From NCBI GenBank assembly GCA_045810285.1, contig JBJMWE010000161.1, positions 1 to 25,471 on the forward strand: a DNA stretch of 25,471 nt, read 5' to 3'. Position numbers and translations under genes: made by a program. This stretch comes from Scleromatobacter sp045810285 (GTDB lineage Bacteria > Pseudomonadota > Gammaproteobacteria > Burkholderiales > Burkholderiaceae_C). The notes under the pieces were generated by a model that did no database searches, had not been told where the DNA came from, and was given only the letters and a program-made list of their open reading frames with translations. This document shows positions 1 to 9,142 of the stretch, piece after piece (position 1 is the first letter of the stretch; the number at the start of each line of letters is the position of its first letter).

Positions 1-220
1 CCGGCGCTGCCGGTGCCGCGACAGGCGTCGTCACGGCGGCCACGGGCGCGGCCGGAGCCGCCGCAGGGGCGGCCGGCCGGGCGCCGGCGCCAGGCTTGGC
101 CCCCGCAGGCGCCGCGGCGGTGGCCGTGGCCTTCATCGCCGGCGTGTGCGGGGTCCGGCTGGACTTGGTCGGCGCGCCGGGCAGCGTCGCGGCGGGGCTG
201 GGGTTGGCTTGGATGCGCAT
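1..220 (-). CDS. Ala/Pro-rich protein of unknown function, N-terminal part only
   Basis: I do not recognise this gene. Reading leftwards from an ATG at 220, the frame stays open to the window edge (73 codons). The start begins MRIQANPSPAATLPGAP and is preceded by AGGA with an 8-nt spacer, which decides the start. After about residue 30 the protein becomes low-complexity Ala/Pro/Gly, with no signal peptide or membrane segment in the visible part. This is typical of a disordered N-terminal linker, so the functional domain would lie outside the window. It is on the same strand as, and 161 nt downstream of, the polyamine-binding protein gene. A GC-rich hairpin in the gap argues for separate transcription. 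Plus-strand readings of the same bases have no ribosome binding site and look like shadows. Confidence 0.5.
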   Translation of the reverse strand, partial: MRIQANPSPAATLPGAPTKSSRTPHTPAMKATATAAAPAGAKPGAGARPAAPAAAPAAPVAAVTTPVAAPAAP

Positions 221-350
221 GGCGGAGTTCCTGATGGGTCGGTCGCGATGCCGGCCTGGCAGGCATTCACCGCACCTTCATCGTAGACAGCACGCCGCCG
301 TCCTAAAGCCCGATCAGCGGACGAGAAACCCGCCAGTTCGCGCCGTCCCG

Positions 351-374
351 CCCCGTCTCGCGCGCGAGGCGGGG
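351..374 (-). terminator. GC-rich hairpin after the polyamine-binding protein gene
   Basis: The 24 bases form a nearly perfect palindrome of 12 pairs, one of them G-T, in which CCCCG pairs with CGGGG. It starts 7 nt past the stop codon at 382-384. No T-run follows on the minus strand, so it is not a textbook intrinsic terminator. It may stop transcription weakly or protect the mRNA 3' end. Confidence 0.3.
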
Positions 375-381
375 GAGGCGC

Positions 382-1500
382 TCATTCTCCTGTCTTGAAC
401 GCGGTGAACGTGCGGGTCTGCACGCGCTTGATGTCCTGCGGCAGGGCGTCCGGCACGGTCATCCTGGCCAGGTCCTCGGGCTTCAGGAAGACGCTCGGGT
501 TGGCCGCCACGTCCTTGGCCACGAACTTCAGCGAGGCCTTGTTCGGGTTGGCGTAGAACACCTTGTTGGTGAGCGACGCGTGCACCTCGGGGCGCAGGAT
601 GTAGTTGATGAACAGCAGCGCGTTCTGCGGGTGCGGCGCGTCGGCCGGGATGGCCATCGAGTCGAAGAACAGCGTCGAGCCGCTCCGGGGCACGAAGGCG
701 ACGATGTCGTTGCCGTTCTTCTCCTTGATGGCGCGGGCGCGGGCGATGTTGATGTCGCCGGAATAGCCGAGCACGGCGCACACCGAGCCGGCGACCATGT
801 CGTTGATGTAGCCCGACGACGAGAAGCGGGTGACGTCCGGCCGGATCTTCTTGAGCATCGCGCCGGCCGCCGCGTAATCGGCGGCATTGCGGCTGTACGC
901 CGGCTTGCCGACGTAGCCGAGCGCGATCGGCAGCACCTCGGACGGGGAGTCCAGGAAGCTGACGCCACAGCCCTTGAGCTTGTCGGCGTACTTCGGGTCG
1001 AAGATGAGCGACCACGGGTTCTCGGGCAGGGGCATGCCGCCCAGCGCGGCCTTGACCTTGCCGGTGTTGATGCCCACCGTGATGTAACCCCACAGCCAGT
1101 CGACCAGGTACTGGTTGCCCGGGTCGACCTTGGCCATCAGCGACAGCAGCGCGGGGTCGAGGTTGCCCCAGTTGGTCAGCTTGCTGCGGTCGAGCTTCTG
1201 GAACAGGCCGGCCTCGATCTGCACCTTGGCGAAGTGCGCGCTGGGCACGACGATGTCGTAGCCCGTGTGGCCTGCCACCAGCTTGGCGTGCAGCGCCTCG
1301 TTGGAGTCGTAGTTGTCGTAGTTGACCTTGATGCCCGTTTCCTTCTCGAAGTTCTTCAACGTGTCGTCGGCGATGTAGTCCGACCAGTTGTAGATGTTGA
1401 GCACCTTGGGCTCCGGTCCGGCGGCACGGGCCGCGGGCGCGAGCAGGACGGCGGCGACGCTGGCCGCGACGGCGAGGAGGCGAGGCAGGCGGGAGGACAT
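382..1500 (-). CDS. Periplasmic polyamine (putrescine/spermidine) ABC-transporter binding protein, PotF family
   Basis: This 372-residue protein should bind putrescine or a related polyamine in the periplasm and pass it to an ABC importer. Residues 1-27 form a signal peptide ending AARA-AG, which fixes the ATG at 1500. The mature start, LNIYNWSDYI, is the PotF/PotD hallmark. By comparison with E. coli PotF from memory, the pocket residues W39, D41, D249 and D280 are kept, while PotF Trp244 is Tyr246 here. The motifs VVPSAHF, CGVSFLDSP and VFYANPNKA also match, and the length fits the family. No permease or ATPase gene is adjacent, so it is an orphan binding protein or works with a transporter encoded elsewhere. 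It is divergent from ggt across 135 bp. Family is certain; the exact polyamine is not. Its reading frame stays open backwards through ggt, but that extension is an antisense artefact. Confidence 0.93.
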   Translation of the reverse strand: MSSRLPRLLAVAASVAAVLLAPAARAAGPEPKVLNIYNWSDYIADDTLKNFEKETGIKVNYDNYDSNEALHAKLVAGHTGYDIVVPSAHFAKVQIEAGLFQKLDRSKLTNWGNLDPALLSLMAKVDPGNQYLVDWLWGYITVGINTGKVKAALGGMPLPENPWSLIFDPKYADKLKGCGVSFLDSPSEVLPIALGYVGKPAYSRNAADYAAAGAMLKKIRPDVTRFSSSGYINDMVAGSVCAVLGYSGDINIARARAIKEKNGNDIVAFVPRSGSTLFFDSMAIPADAPHPQNALLFINYILRPEVHASLTNKVFYANPNKASLKFVAKDVAANPSVFLKPEDLARMTVPDALPQDIKRVQTRTFTAFKTGE

Positions 1501-1567
1501 GGGTCGATGGCTCCGGGAGGGGGAAAACTGGAAAGGCCGTATTGCACCACGGCCATGGACGGTTTGG

Positions 1568-1596
1568 CTGACGGAAGGGGCGCGGCCGACTACCAT
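1568..1596 (+). promoter_or_regulatory. Weak candidate promoter for ggt
   Basis: CTGACG (1568-1573) and TACCAT (1591-1596) are separated by 17 bp, each matching four of six consensus bases. It sits 39 nt before the ggt start codon within the 135-bp divergent spacer. That spacer also holds a small perfect inverted repeat, GGCCGT-8 nt-ACGGCC, at 1535-1554. No convincing promoter was found for the leftward gene. Confidence 0.25.
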
Positions 1597-1635
1597 CGCC
1601 CGCAGCGCCCAACTCCACAACGAGGAATCCCGTCC

Positions 1636-3417
<1,782 letters not shown>

Positions 3418-3482
3418 GTGACGCGCGCAGCGTCGACGAAGCGCTGCACCGAGGGGCCACACAGCACGGGGCGTTTCAATTC

Positions 3483-3547
3483 GGGGTCAGGCACCGCCGG
3501 CCTCGAAGCAGCGGCACGGACGCACCGCGCGAGCGGAGCCAGACCCC
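3483..3547. repeat. Imperfect inverted repeat bounded by GGGGTC / GACCCC
   Basis: GGGGTCAGGCA (3483-3493) and AGCCAGACCCC (3537-3547) are inverted copies matching at 9 of 11 positions, enclosing about 43 nt of GC-rich sequence. This resembles intergenic REP-type palindromes of betaproteobacteria. It differs in sequence from the 28-bp repeat beside it and occurs once in this window. Confidence 0.5.
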
Positions 3548-3557
3548 TCCGCCGGCG

Positions 3558-3744
3558 GTCATCCCGTGCGCAGTCGCAGGAACCACGCTGGCGACGCACC
3601 ACACCGCCGTCATCCTGCGCGCAGTCGCAGGATCCACGCCGGCGACGCACCACACCGCCGTCATCCTGCACGCAGTCGCAGTCGCAGGATCCACGCCGGC
3701 GACACACCACACCGCTGTCATCCTGCGCGCAGTCGCAGGATCCA
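3558..3744 (+). repeat. 51-bp tandem array carrying four copies of a 28-bp hairpin repeat
   Basis: Four copies of the 28-bp unit begin at 3558, 3609, 3660 and 3717. The unit is GTC, then ATCCTGCG-6 nt-CGCAGGAT, then CCA. Spacing is 51, 51 and 57 bp, with nearly identical 23-bp linkers (GCCGGCGACGCACCACACC-like), so the whole 51-bp block was duplicated. Copies 2 and 4 are perfect. Copy 1 (3558-3585) is degenerate. Copy 3 (3660-3693) has an internal GTCGCA duplication that accounts for the 57-bp step. The 8-bp arms are perfect inverted repeats and the unequal ends give the unit an orientation. Identical linkers rule out a CRISPR array. Confidence 0.93.
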
Positions 3745-3747
3745 CCT

Positions 3748-3765
3748 GACTGCGCGCAGGATGAC
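3748..3765 (-). repeat. Inverted half-copy of the 28-bp repeat
   Basis: These 18 bases are the exact reverse complement of the left 18 bases of the 28-bp repeat. They lie 3 nt after the fourth full copy (3717-3744). Together they form a head-to-head pair like the BIME arrangement of REP elements and could fold into a longer hairpin. Confidence 0.8.
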
Positions 3766-3839
3766 TCATTTCGCGCACGATGACTCGTTCTTCGCCCAGG
3801 ATGACTCATTGCTCGCACAGGATGACTCGTTCTTCGCGC
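3758..3839. repeat. Four-unit 19-21-bp tandem array next to the sensor-kinase stop codon
   Basis: Four units starting AGGATGACTC (one ACGATGACTC) begin at 3758, 3777, 3798 and 3819, giving periods of 19, 21 and 21 bp. Each continues with a TTCTTCGC-like tail. The first unit grows out of the inverted 28-bp half-copy, so this array probably arose by amplification of that repeat's edge. The last unit ends on the first base of the kinase stop codon (3839-3841). Confidence 0.85.
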
Positions 3840-5230
3840 TATGCGGCCACGGCCGCGCGGTCGGCGATGCTGAACGCGATGGTCGTCAGTCCCGCCTCGC
3901 TGGTGGCCAGCGTCGCGCCGCCGTGCATGGCGGCCACCGCCCGGACGATGGCCAGGCCCAGGCCGTGGCCATGGGTCTCGCCGGCGTCGTGGCGCGACGA
4001 GTCCACGCGGTAGAAGCGGTCGAACAGCCGCGGCAGGTGCAGCGCGTCGATGGTCTTGCCCGGGTTGGCCACGGCGATCCAGATCGCGTTCTCGCGCTGC
4101 GTGATCGTGACCACCAGCCGCGCGCCCTCGGCCGAGTGTTCGATGGCGTTCTGCAGCAGGTTGGACAATGCGCGCCGGAACAGCGCGATGTTCATCGTGG
4201 CCTGCACGCGCAGCTCGCCTTCGATCGCGACGGAGGAGCCCTTCTCGTCGAGCAGCGGCTCGAAGAACTCGATGGTCATCTCGACCTCGTGCGCGACGTC
4301 GGCCGCGGCCAGGCCGGTGGCCGCCTCGCCCTGGTCGGCGCGCGCGAGGAACAGCATGTCGTTGACGATGGAGCGCAGGCGCTCGAGCTCCTCCAGGTTG
4401 GACTGCAGCGTGTCCTCGAACTCGCCGGCGCTGCGCGGACGCGACAAGGCGACCTGCGTGCCGCCGATCAGGTTGGCGAGCGGCGTGCGCAGCTCGTGCG
4501 CCACGTCGGCATTGAAGCCTTCCAGTTGCTGGTAGGCCTCTTCCAGCCGTCCCAGCGCGCCGTTGAACGCGGCCGTCAGGTCCTCCAGTTCGACCGGCAG
4601 CTTCTCGAGATGCAGGCGCTGCGACAGCGTCTTGGGCCGCAGCGCGCGCGCCTGCTCCGACAGCCGCCGCAGCGGGCGCAGCCCGATGCGCGCGATCCAC
4701 CAGCCCGCGCCGATCACGAGCGCCACCGCGCCGAGCGTCAGCAGCGTCAGCGCGACGAGGAAAGTGCGCAGCGTGTGCTCGAACGGCGCGGTGTCGACGC
4801 CCACGATCAGGCGCACCGCGGGCCGATCCTGGAACGGCGGCAGGCGCATCGACAGCGTGCGATACGTGTGCCCGCTGAGCGGCAGCGCCAGCATGCCGCG
4901 GCCGGCCTCGCCCTGGTTGACACGCTCCATCTCGTCCAGCCCCTTGCCGTACAGGAAGCGCGGGTCGTCGCTCAGCACCCAGAAGCGCACGCTGCCGTCG
5001 GCGGGCGTGAGCGTGTCCATCTTGACCTGCAGGCGCGCCCAGTGCTCGATGTCGCCGAAGCGCTCGATCGAGTAGCGCATGTTCTGCAGGTTGGTGTTGA
5101 GCTCGTCGTTCTGGTGGCGCGTGAGTTCGCGCTCCAGCACGCCGTACAGCGCGGCGCCGATCAGCGTGAGCGTGGCCAGCACGCCGAGCGCGAACATCAG
5201 CACGAGGCGCGTGGTGATGGAGCGCGTCAC
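3839..5230 (-). CDS. Membrane sensor histidine kinase, heavy-metal (CusS/CopS) type
   Basis: This 463-residue kinase should sense a periplasmic signal and phosphorylate the adjacent response regulator. It has TM1 at about residues 8-32, a periplasmic loop of about 125 residues, TM2 at about 157-180, then HAMP. The dimerisation box is ADVAHELRTPL, with phospho-His H245. The ATPase domain shows an N-box (LSNLLQNAIEHS) and a G-box (HGHGLGLAIV). Layout and length match CusS/CopS/IrlS, but the loop has no obvious His/Met/Cys cluster, so a metal ligand is not shown. The GTG start at 5230 overlaps the regulator's TGA (GTGA) and is preceded by GAGGAG, indicating translational coupling. Its stop abuts a tandem repeat array. 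It ends the efflux operon. Confidence 0.94.
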   Translation of the reverse strand: MTRSITTRLVLMFALGVLATLTLIGAALYGVLERELTRHQNDELNTNLQNMRYSIERFGDIEHWARLQVKMDTLTPADGSVRFWVLSDDPRFLYGKGLDEMERVNQGEAGRGMLALPLSGHTYRTLSMRLPPFQDRPAVRLIVGVDTAPFEHTLRTFLVALTLLTLGAVALVIGAGWWIARIGLRPLRRLSEQARALRPKTLSQRLHLEKLPVELEDLTAAFNGALGRLEEAYQQLEGFNADVAHELRTPLANLIGGTQVALSRPRSAGEFEDTLQSNLEELERLRSIVNDMLFLARADQGEAATGLAAADVAHEVEMTIEFFEPLLDEKGSSVAIEGELRVQATMNIALFRRALSNLLQNAIEHSAEGARLVVTITQRENAIWIAVANPGKTIDALHLPRLFDRFYRVDSSRHDAGETHGHGLGLAIVRAVAAMHGGATLATSEAGLTTIAFSIADRAAVAA

Positions 5231-5928
5231 CGGTGCGGCTCCTCGCCCGGCGGGCTCTCGTCGCGCGCCTCCATCACGTAGCCCATGCCGCGGATGGTGT
5301 GCAGCAGCTTGGGCGTGAACGCGTTGTCGACCTTGGCGCGCAGGCGCTTGATCGCGACCTCGACGACGTTGGTGTTGGAGTCGAAGTTCATGTCCCACAC
5401 CAGTTCGGCGATGGCCGTCTTCGACAGGATCTCGCCCTGGCGGCGCGCGAGCGTGGCCAGCAGCGCGAACTCCTTGGCGCTGAGATCGATGCGCTCCGCG
5501 CCGCGCCAGGCCTTGCGCGCGATCAGGTCGATCTGCAGGTTGGCGATCTTGAGCTGCGTGGGCTCCTGCGCCCGCCCGCGCCGCTGCAGCGCCTGCAGGC
5601 GCGCGAGCAGCTCGAGAAACGAGAACGGCTTGACGAGGTAGTCGTCCGCGCCCTCGTGCAGGCCGCGCACGCGGTCCTCGATCGAATCGCGCGCAGTGAG
5701 CATGATCACCGGCGTCTGCTTGACGGCGCGCAGCGCGCGCAGCAGCGTGAAGCCGTCGATGCCGGGCAGCATCGCGTCCAGCACGATGACGTCGTAGTCG
5801 TGCACCAGCGCCAGGTGCTGGCCGTCGATGCCGTTGTGCGCGACGTCGACGGCGCAGCCCTGTTCCGTCAGGCCCTTCTGCAGGTACTCCGCGGTCTTGA
5901 CCTCGTCCTCGACGATCAGCAGCTTCAT
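5227..5928 (-). CDS. OmpR-family response regulator, heavy-metal (CusR/CopR) type
   Basis: This 233-residue DNA-binding regulator is the partner of the overlapping sensor kinase. The receiver domain (residues 1-115) starts MKLLIVEDE and contains acidic residues E7/D8, phospho-acceptor D51 (VIVLDAMLPG), T78 and K100 (DDYLVKPFS). The C-terminal winged helix (about 125-220) ends with LHTIRGMGYVMEAR, typical of OmpR/PhoB proteins and close to the CusR group. The ATG at 5928 lies 10 nt after the RND pump stop, so it is cotranscribed with the pump. The likely target is the operon's own promoter, where a TGAC-6 nt-GTCA inverted repeat occurs at 11840-11853. The ribosome binding site before the ATG is weak, which fits translation coupled to the pump gene. 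Confidence 0.96.
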   Translation of the reverse strand: MKLLIVEDEVKTAEYLQKGLTEQGCAVDVAHNGIDGQHLALVHDYDVIVLDAMLPGIDGFTLLRALRAVKQTPVIMLTARDSIEDRVRGLHEGADDYLVKPFSFLELLARLQALQRRGRAQEPTQLKIANLQIDLIARKAWRGAERIDLSAKEFALLATLARRQGEILSKTAIAELVWDMNFDSNTNVVEVAIKRLRAKVDNAFTPKLLHTIRGMGYVMEARDESPPGEEPHR

Positions 5929-5938
5929 GGCGGACTTG

Positions 5939-8900
5939 TCAATGTTCCAGGGGGCCATCATCCACCACCGCGGGCAGGCTGCGGCCGGCATCGCTGCCCT
6001 CGGCGGCGAGCCTGGCAGCCTTGCGCTGGCGGCGCGCCTCGTGCCTGCGCTCGTACCAGTAATGCGCGCGATCCAGGTACAGGTAGATGATGGGCGTGGT
6101 GAACAGCGTCAGCACCTGCGACAGCAGCAGCCCGCCCACCATCGCGAAGCCCAGCGGCCGGCGCAGTTCGGAGCCCTGGCCGTGGCCCAGCATCAACGGC
6201 AACCCGGACAGCAGCGCGCACATCGTCGTCATCATGATGGGTCGGAAGCGCAGCAGGCAGGCGCGGTAGATCGCCTCCTCGGGCTTCATGCCCTGGTCGC
6301 GCTCCGCGGTGAGCGCGAAGTCCACCATCATGATGCCGTTCTTCTTGACGATGCCGATCAACAGGATGATGCCGATCAGCGCGATCACGGTGAGGTCGTA
6401 GCCGCCGGCCATCAGGATCAGCAGCGCCCCCACGCCGGCCGACGGCAGCGTCGACAGGATGGTCAGCGGGTGGATGAAGCTCTCGTACAGCAGGCCCAGC
6501 ACGATGTAGACCGCGATCAGCGCCGCCAGGATCAGGTAGGGCTGCGAGGCCAGCGAGTCGCGGAACGCCTGCGCCGTGCCCTGGAACGAGCCGGTCAGCG
6601 CCTGCGGCAGGCCCATGTCGGCCTGCGCCTTGTTGATGGCGTCCACGGCCTGGCCCAGTGCCACGCCGGGCGCGAGGTTGAACGACAGCGTGACCGCCGG
6701 GAACTGGCTCTGGTGGCTGATCGACAGGTAGGCCGTCTTCGTCGTGTCGACCTTCACGAACGTCGACAGCGGCACCGGCTGGCCCGACAGCGGCGAGTTG
6801 ACGTAGAGCTTGTCGAACAGCGCCGGGTCGGCCTGCATGGCCGGTGTCACCTCCAGCACCACGTGGTAGCTGTTGATCTGCGTGAAGAACTGGCTGACCT
6901 GGCGCTGGCCGATGGCGTCGTAGATCGTCGAATCGATGGCTGCCGGCGTGATGCCGAAGCTCGCCGCCCGATCGCGGTCGATCGTCAGGTTCGCGGTGGT
7001 GGCGGCGTTCTGCAGGTCGGAGGCGACGTCGGTCAGCTGCGGCAGCTGCGCGAAGCGCGCCTGCAGCTTCGGCGCCCATTCGTTGAGCTCGTCGAGGTTG
7101 GCGTCGGTGACGGTGTACTGGTACTGCGTGCGCGCCAGCCGGCCGCCGACGTTGATGTCCTGGCCCGCCTGCATCAGCAGCGAGGCGCCGCCCACCTTGG
7201 CCAGCTTCGGCCGCAGCCGCGCGATGATCTCGTCGGCGCTCGCCTTGCGCCCTTCGTCCTTGGGCTTGAGCGCGATGAAGAAGTTGCCGGTGTTGAACTG
7301 CGACGAGTTGCCGAACATGCCGATGCCCGACACGTCAGGGTCCTGGCGCACGACGTCGGCGAAGTCCACCATGCGCCGGTTCATCGCCTCGAACGACGAA
7401 TCCTGCGCGGACTGGGCGTTGCCGAAGATGAAGCCGGTGTCCTGCTGCGGGAAGAAACCCTTGGGGATCGCCAGGAACAGCACCACGGTGGCCGCCAGCG
7501 TGGCCAGGAACACCAGCAGCGTGGCGAACTGGTGCCTGAACACGACGTCGAGCCCGCGCTTGTAGCCGGCCAGCATCGCGTCGAAGCCGCGCTCGAACAG
7601 CTGGTAGAGGCGGCCGTGGCGCGTGCCATGCTCGTTCTTGAGGAAGCGCGAGCACAGCATCGGCGTGAGCGTCAGCGAGATCAGCACCGACACCCCGATC
7701 GTCAGCGTCACCGTCACGGCGAACTCGCGGAACAGGCGGCCCACGATGCCGCCCATCAGCAGCAGCGGGATGAACACGGCCACCAGCGACACCGAGATCG
7801 AGATGATGGTGAAGCCGATCTCGCCGGCGCCCTTGAGCGCGGCCTCCATCGGGCTCATGCCCTCCTCGACGTGCCGGTAGATGTTCTCCAGCATCACGAT
7901 GGCGTCGTCGACGACGAAGCCGACCGCGATCGTCAGCGCCATCAGCGACAGGTTGTCCAGGCTGTAGTCCAGCAGGTACATCACCGCGACCGTGCCCATC
8001 AGCGCGAGCGGCACCGTCACGCTGGGGATCAGCGTGGCGGCCACGTTGCGCAGGAACACGAAGATCACCATCACCACCAGCGCGATGGTCAGCATCAGCG
8101 TGTGCTCGACGTCGCTGACCGACGCGCGGATCGTCTGCGTGCGGTCCACCAGCGTGTTGACCTCGACGGTGGGCGGGATCGACGCCTCCAGCCGCGGCAG
8201 CGCCTTCTTGATCGCCTGCACCGTCTCGATGACATTGGCGCCCGGCTGCTTGGTGATCACCAGGATCATGCCGCGGCCGTTCTGGATGGTGCTGGCCGGG
8301 TCGCCCGCGCCGGCGTAGGCCCACGCGTGCACCTTGTTGTCCTCGGGCGCGTCGACCGCCACGCCGATGTCGCGCACGCGGATCGGCGCGCCGTGCCGGT
8401 ACGCCAGCACGACGTCGTTCCACGGCCGGGCCGCCAGCAGCTGGTCGTTGGTGTAGACCGTGAAGCTCTGCGTCGGGCCGTCGATCGTGCCCTTGGGCTG
8501 GTTGACCGACATCGTGCCGATCACGGTGCGCACGTCCTCCATCGTCATGCCGAGGGCGGCCAGCCGGGTCGGGTCGACCTGGATGCGGACCGCCGGCTTC
8601 TGCGCGCCGGCGATGCGCACCTGGCCCACGCCGTCGATCTGCGAGATCTGCTGCGCCAGGATGTTGTCCGCAAAGTCGTTGACCTCGATCAGCGGCAGCG
8701 TCCTGGACTGCACCGTCAGCAGCATGATCGGCGAATCGGCCGGGTTGACCTTGCGGAACGTGGGCGGGCTCGGCAGGTTGGCGGGCAGCTGGCCGGTCGA
8801 CGCGTTGATGGCGGCCTGCACGTCCAGCGCCGCGGCGTCGATCGGGCGGTTGAGCTCGAACTGGAGCGTGATCTGGGTCGAGCCGATCGCGTTGGTCGAC

Positions 8901-9142
8901 GTCATCTGCGTCAGGCCGGCGATCAGCGAGAACTGGCGCTCCAGCGGCTGGGCGACGTTGGACGCCATCGTCTCGGGACTGGCGCCGGGCAGGTTGGCCG
9001 ACACCTGGATGGTCGGGAAGTCGACCTGCGGCAGCGGTGCGATGGGCAGCAGCGGGAACACCGCGATGCCCACCAGCAGCAGCGCGAGCGCCAGCAGCGT
9101 CGTGCCGATCGGCCGCTTGATGAACCCGGACGAGACGCTCAC
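5939..9142 (-). CDS. RND multidrug efflux permease, MdtB/MdtC (HAE1) family
   Basis: This 1067-residue inner-membrane proton/drug antiporter is the pump subunit of a tripartite efflux complex. The start FIKRPIGTTLL, then PLPQVDFPTIQVSANLPGAS, matches MdtB/MdtC closely. Proton-relay residues are present: D412 and D413 (VGFVVDDAIVMLEN) and K934 (GIVKKNGIMMVDFA), equivalent to AcrB D407, D408 and K940. Two repeats of TM1 plus TM2-6 and large periplasmic loops follow the family plan, and the length is normal. The GTG at 9142 overlaps the adaptor's stop (GTGA) and follows GGGAG. E. coli MdtABC uses two different permeases; only one is encoded here, so it probably acts as a homotrimer. It is not of the metal-specific CusA type although the neighbouring regulators are metal-like. 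Substrates cannot be read from sequence; dyes, bile-salt-like compounds, flavonoids or beta-lactams are possible. Confidence 0.97.
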   Translation of the reverse strand: MSVSSGFIKRPIGTTLLALALLLVGIAVFPLLPIAPLPQVDFPTIQVSANLPGASPETMASNVAQPLERQFSLIAGLTQMTSTNAIGSTQITLQFELNRPIDAAALDVQAAINASTGQLPANLPSPPTFRKVNPADSPIMLLTVQSRTLPLIEVNDFADNILAQQISQIDGVGQVRIAGAQKPAVRIQVDPTRLAALGMTMEDVRTVIGTMSVNQPKGTIDGPTQSFTVYTNDQLLAARPWNDVVLAYRHGAPIRVRDIGVAVDAPEDNKVHAWAYAGAGDPASTIQNGRGMILVITKQPGANVIETVQAIKKALPRLEASIPPTVEVNTLVDRTQTIRASVSDVEHTLMLTIALVVMVIFVFLRNVAATLIPSVTVPLALMGTVAVMYLLDYSLDNLSLMALTIAVGFVVDDAIVMLENIYRHVEEGMSPMEAALKGAGEIGFTIISISVSLVAVFIPLLLMGGIVGRLFREFAVTVTLTIGVSVLISLTLTPMLCSRFLKNEHGTRHGRLYQLFERGFDAMLAGYKRGLDVVFRHQFATLLVFLATLAATVVLFLAIPKGFFPQQDTGFIFGNAQSAQDSSFEAMNRRMVDFADVVRQDPDVSGIGMFGNSSQFNTGNFFIALKPKDEGRKASADEIIARLRPKLAKVGGASLLMQAGQDINVGGRLARTQYQYTVTDANLDELNEWAPKLQARFAQLPQLTDVASDLQNAATTANLTIDRDRAASFGITPAAIDSTIYDAIGQRQVSQFFTQINSYHVVLEVTPAMQADPALFDKLYVNSPLSGQPVPLSTFVKVDTTKTAYLSISHQSQFPAVTLSFNLAPGVALGQAVDAINKAQADMGLPQALTGSFQGTAQAFRDSLASQPYLILAALIAVYIVLGLLYESFIHPLTILSTLPSAGVGALLILMAGGYDLTVIALIGIILLIGIVKKNGIMMVDFALTAERDQGMKPEEAIYRACLLRFRPIMMTTMCALLSGLPLMLGHGQGSELRRPLGFAMVGGLLLSQVLTLFTTPIIYLYLDRAHYWYERRHEARRQRKAARLAAEGSDAGRSLPAVVDDGPLEH

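Larger units (their letters stand above)
3418..3838. other. Gene-free stretch between convergent genes, filled with repeats
   Basis: These 421 bp separate the 3' ends of ggt (plus) and the sensor kinase (minus). Right after ggt there is a short inverted repeat, GCAGCG-9 nt-CGCTGC (3427-3447), without a T-run. It is followed by an imperfect inverted repeat and two tandem arrays, listed separately. Open frames crossing it come from the tandem arrays, whose 51-nt unit is a multiple of three; none has a ribosome binding site. No intrinsic terminator with a T-run is visible for either gene. Confidence 0.85.

Noticed and set aside
96..398. Plus-strand 100-codon frame at the left edge
   Set aside because: No ribosome binding site; it overlaps a better minus-strand start with AGGA and typical linker composition.
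1535..1560. Sigma54-type promoter (GG/GC elements) before the polyamine-binding gene
   Set aside because: The GG and GC pairs are separated by 7 nt instead of the required 9.
3558..3744. CRISPR-like array of regularly spaced 28-bp repeats
   Set aside because: The 23-bp linkers are nearly identical to each other rather than unique, there are no cas genes, and single copies are scattered elsewhere.
3418..3783. Plus-strand frames encoding a repeating peptide (HHTAVILRAVAGSTPAT-like)
   Set aside because: The 51-nt repeat period is a multiple of three, so frames stay open by arithmetic; there is no ribosome binding site or conserved domain.
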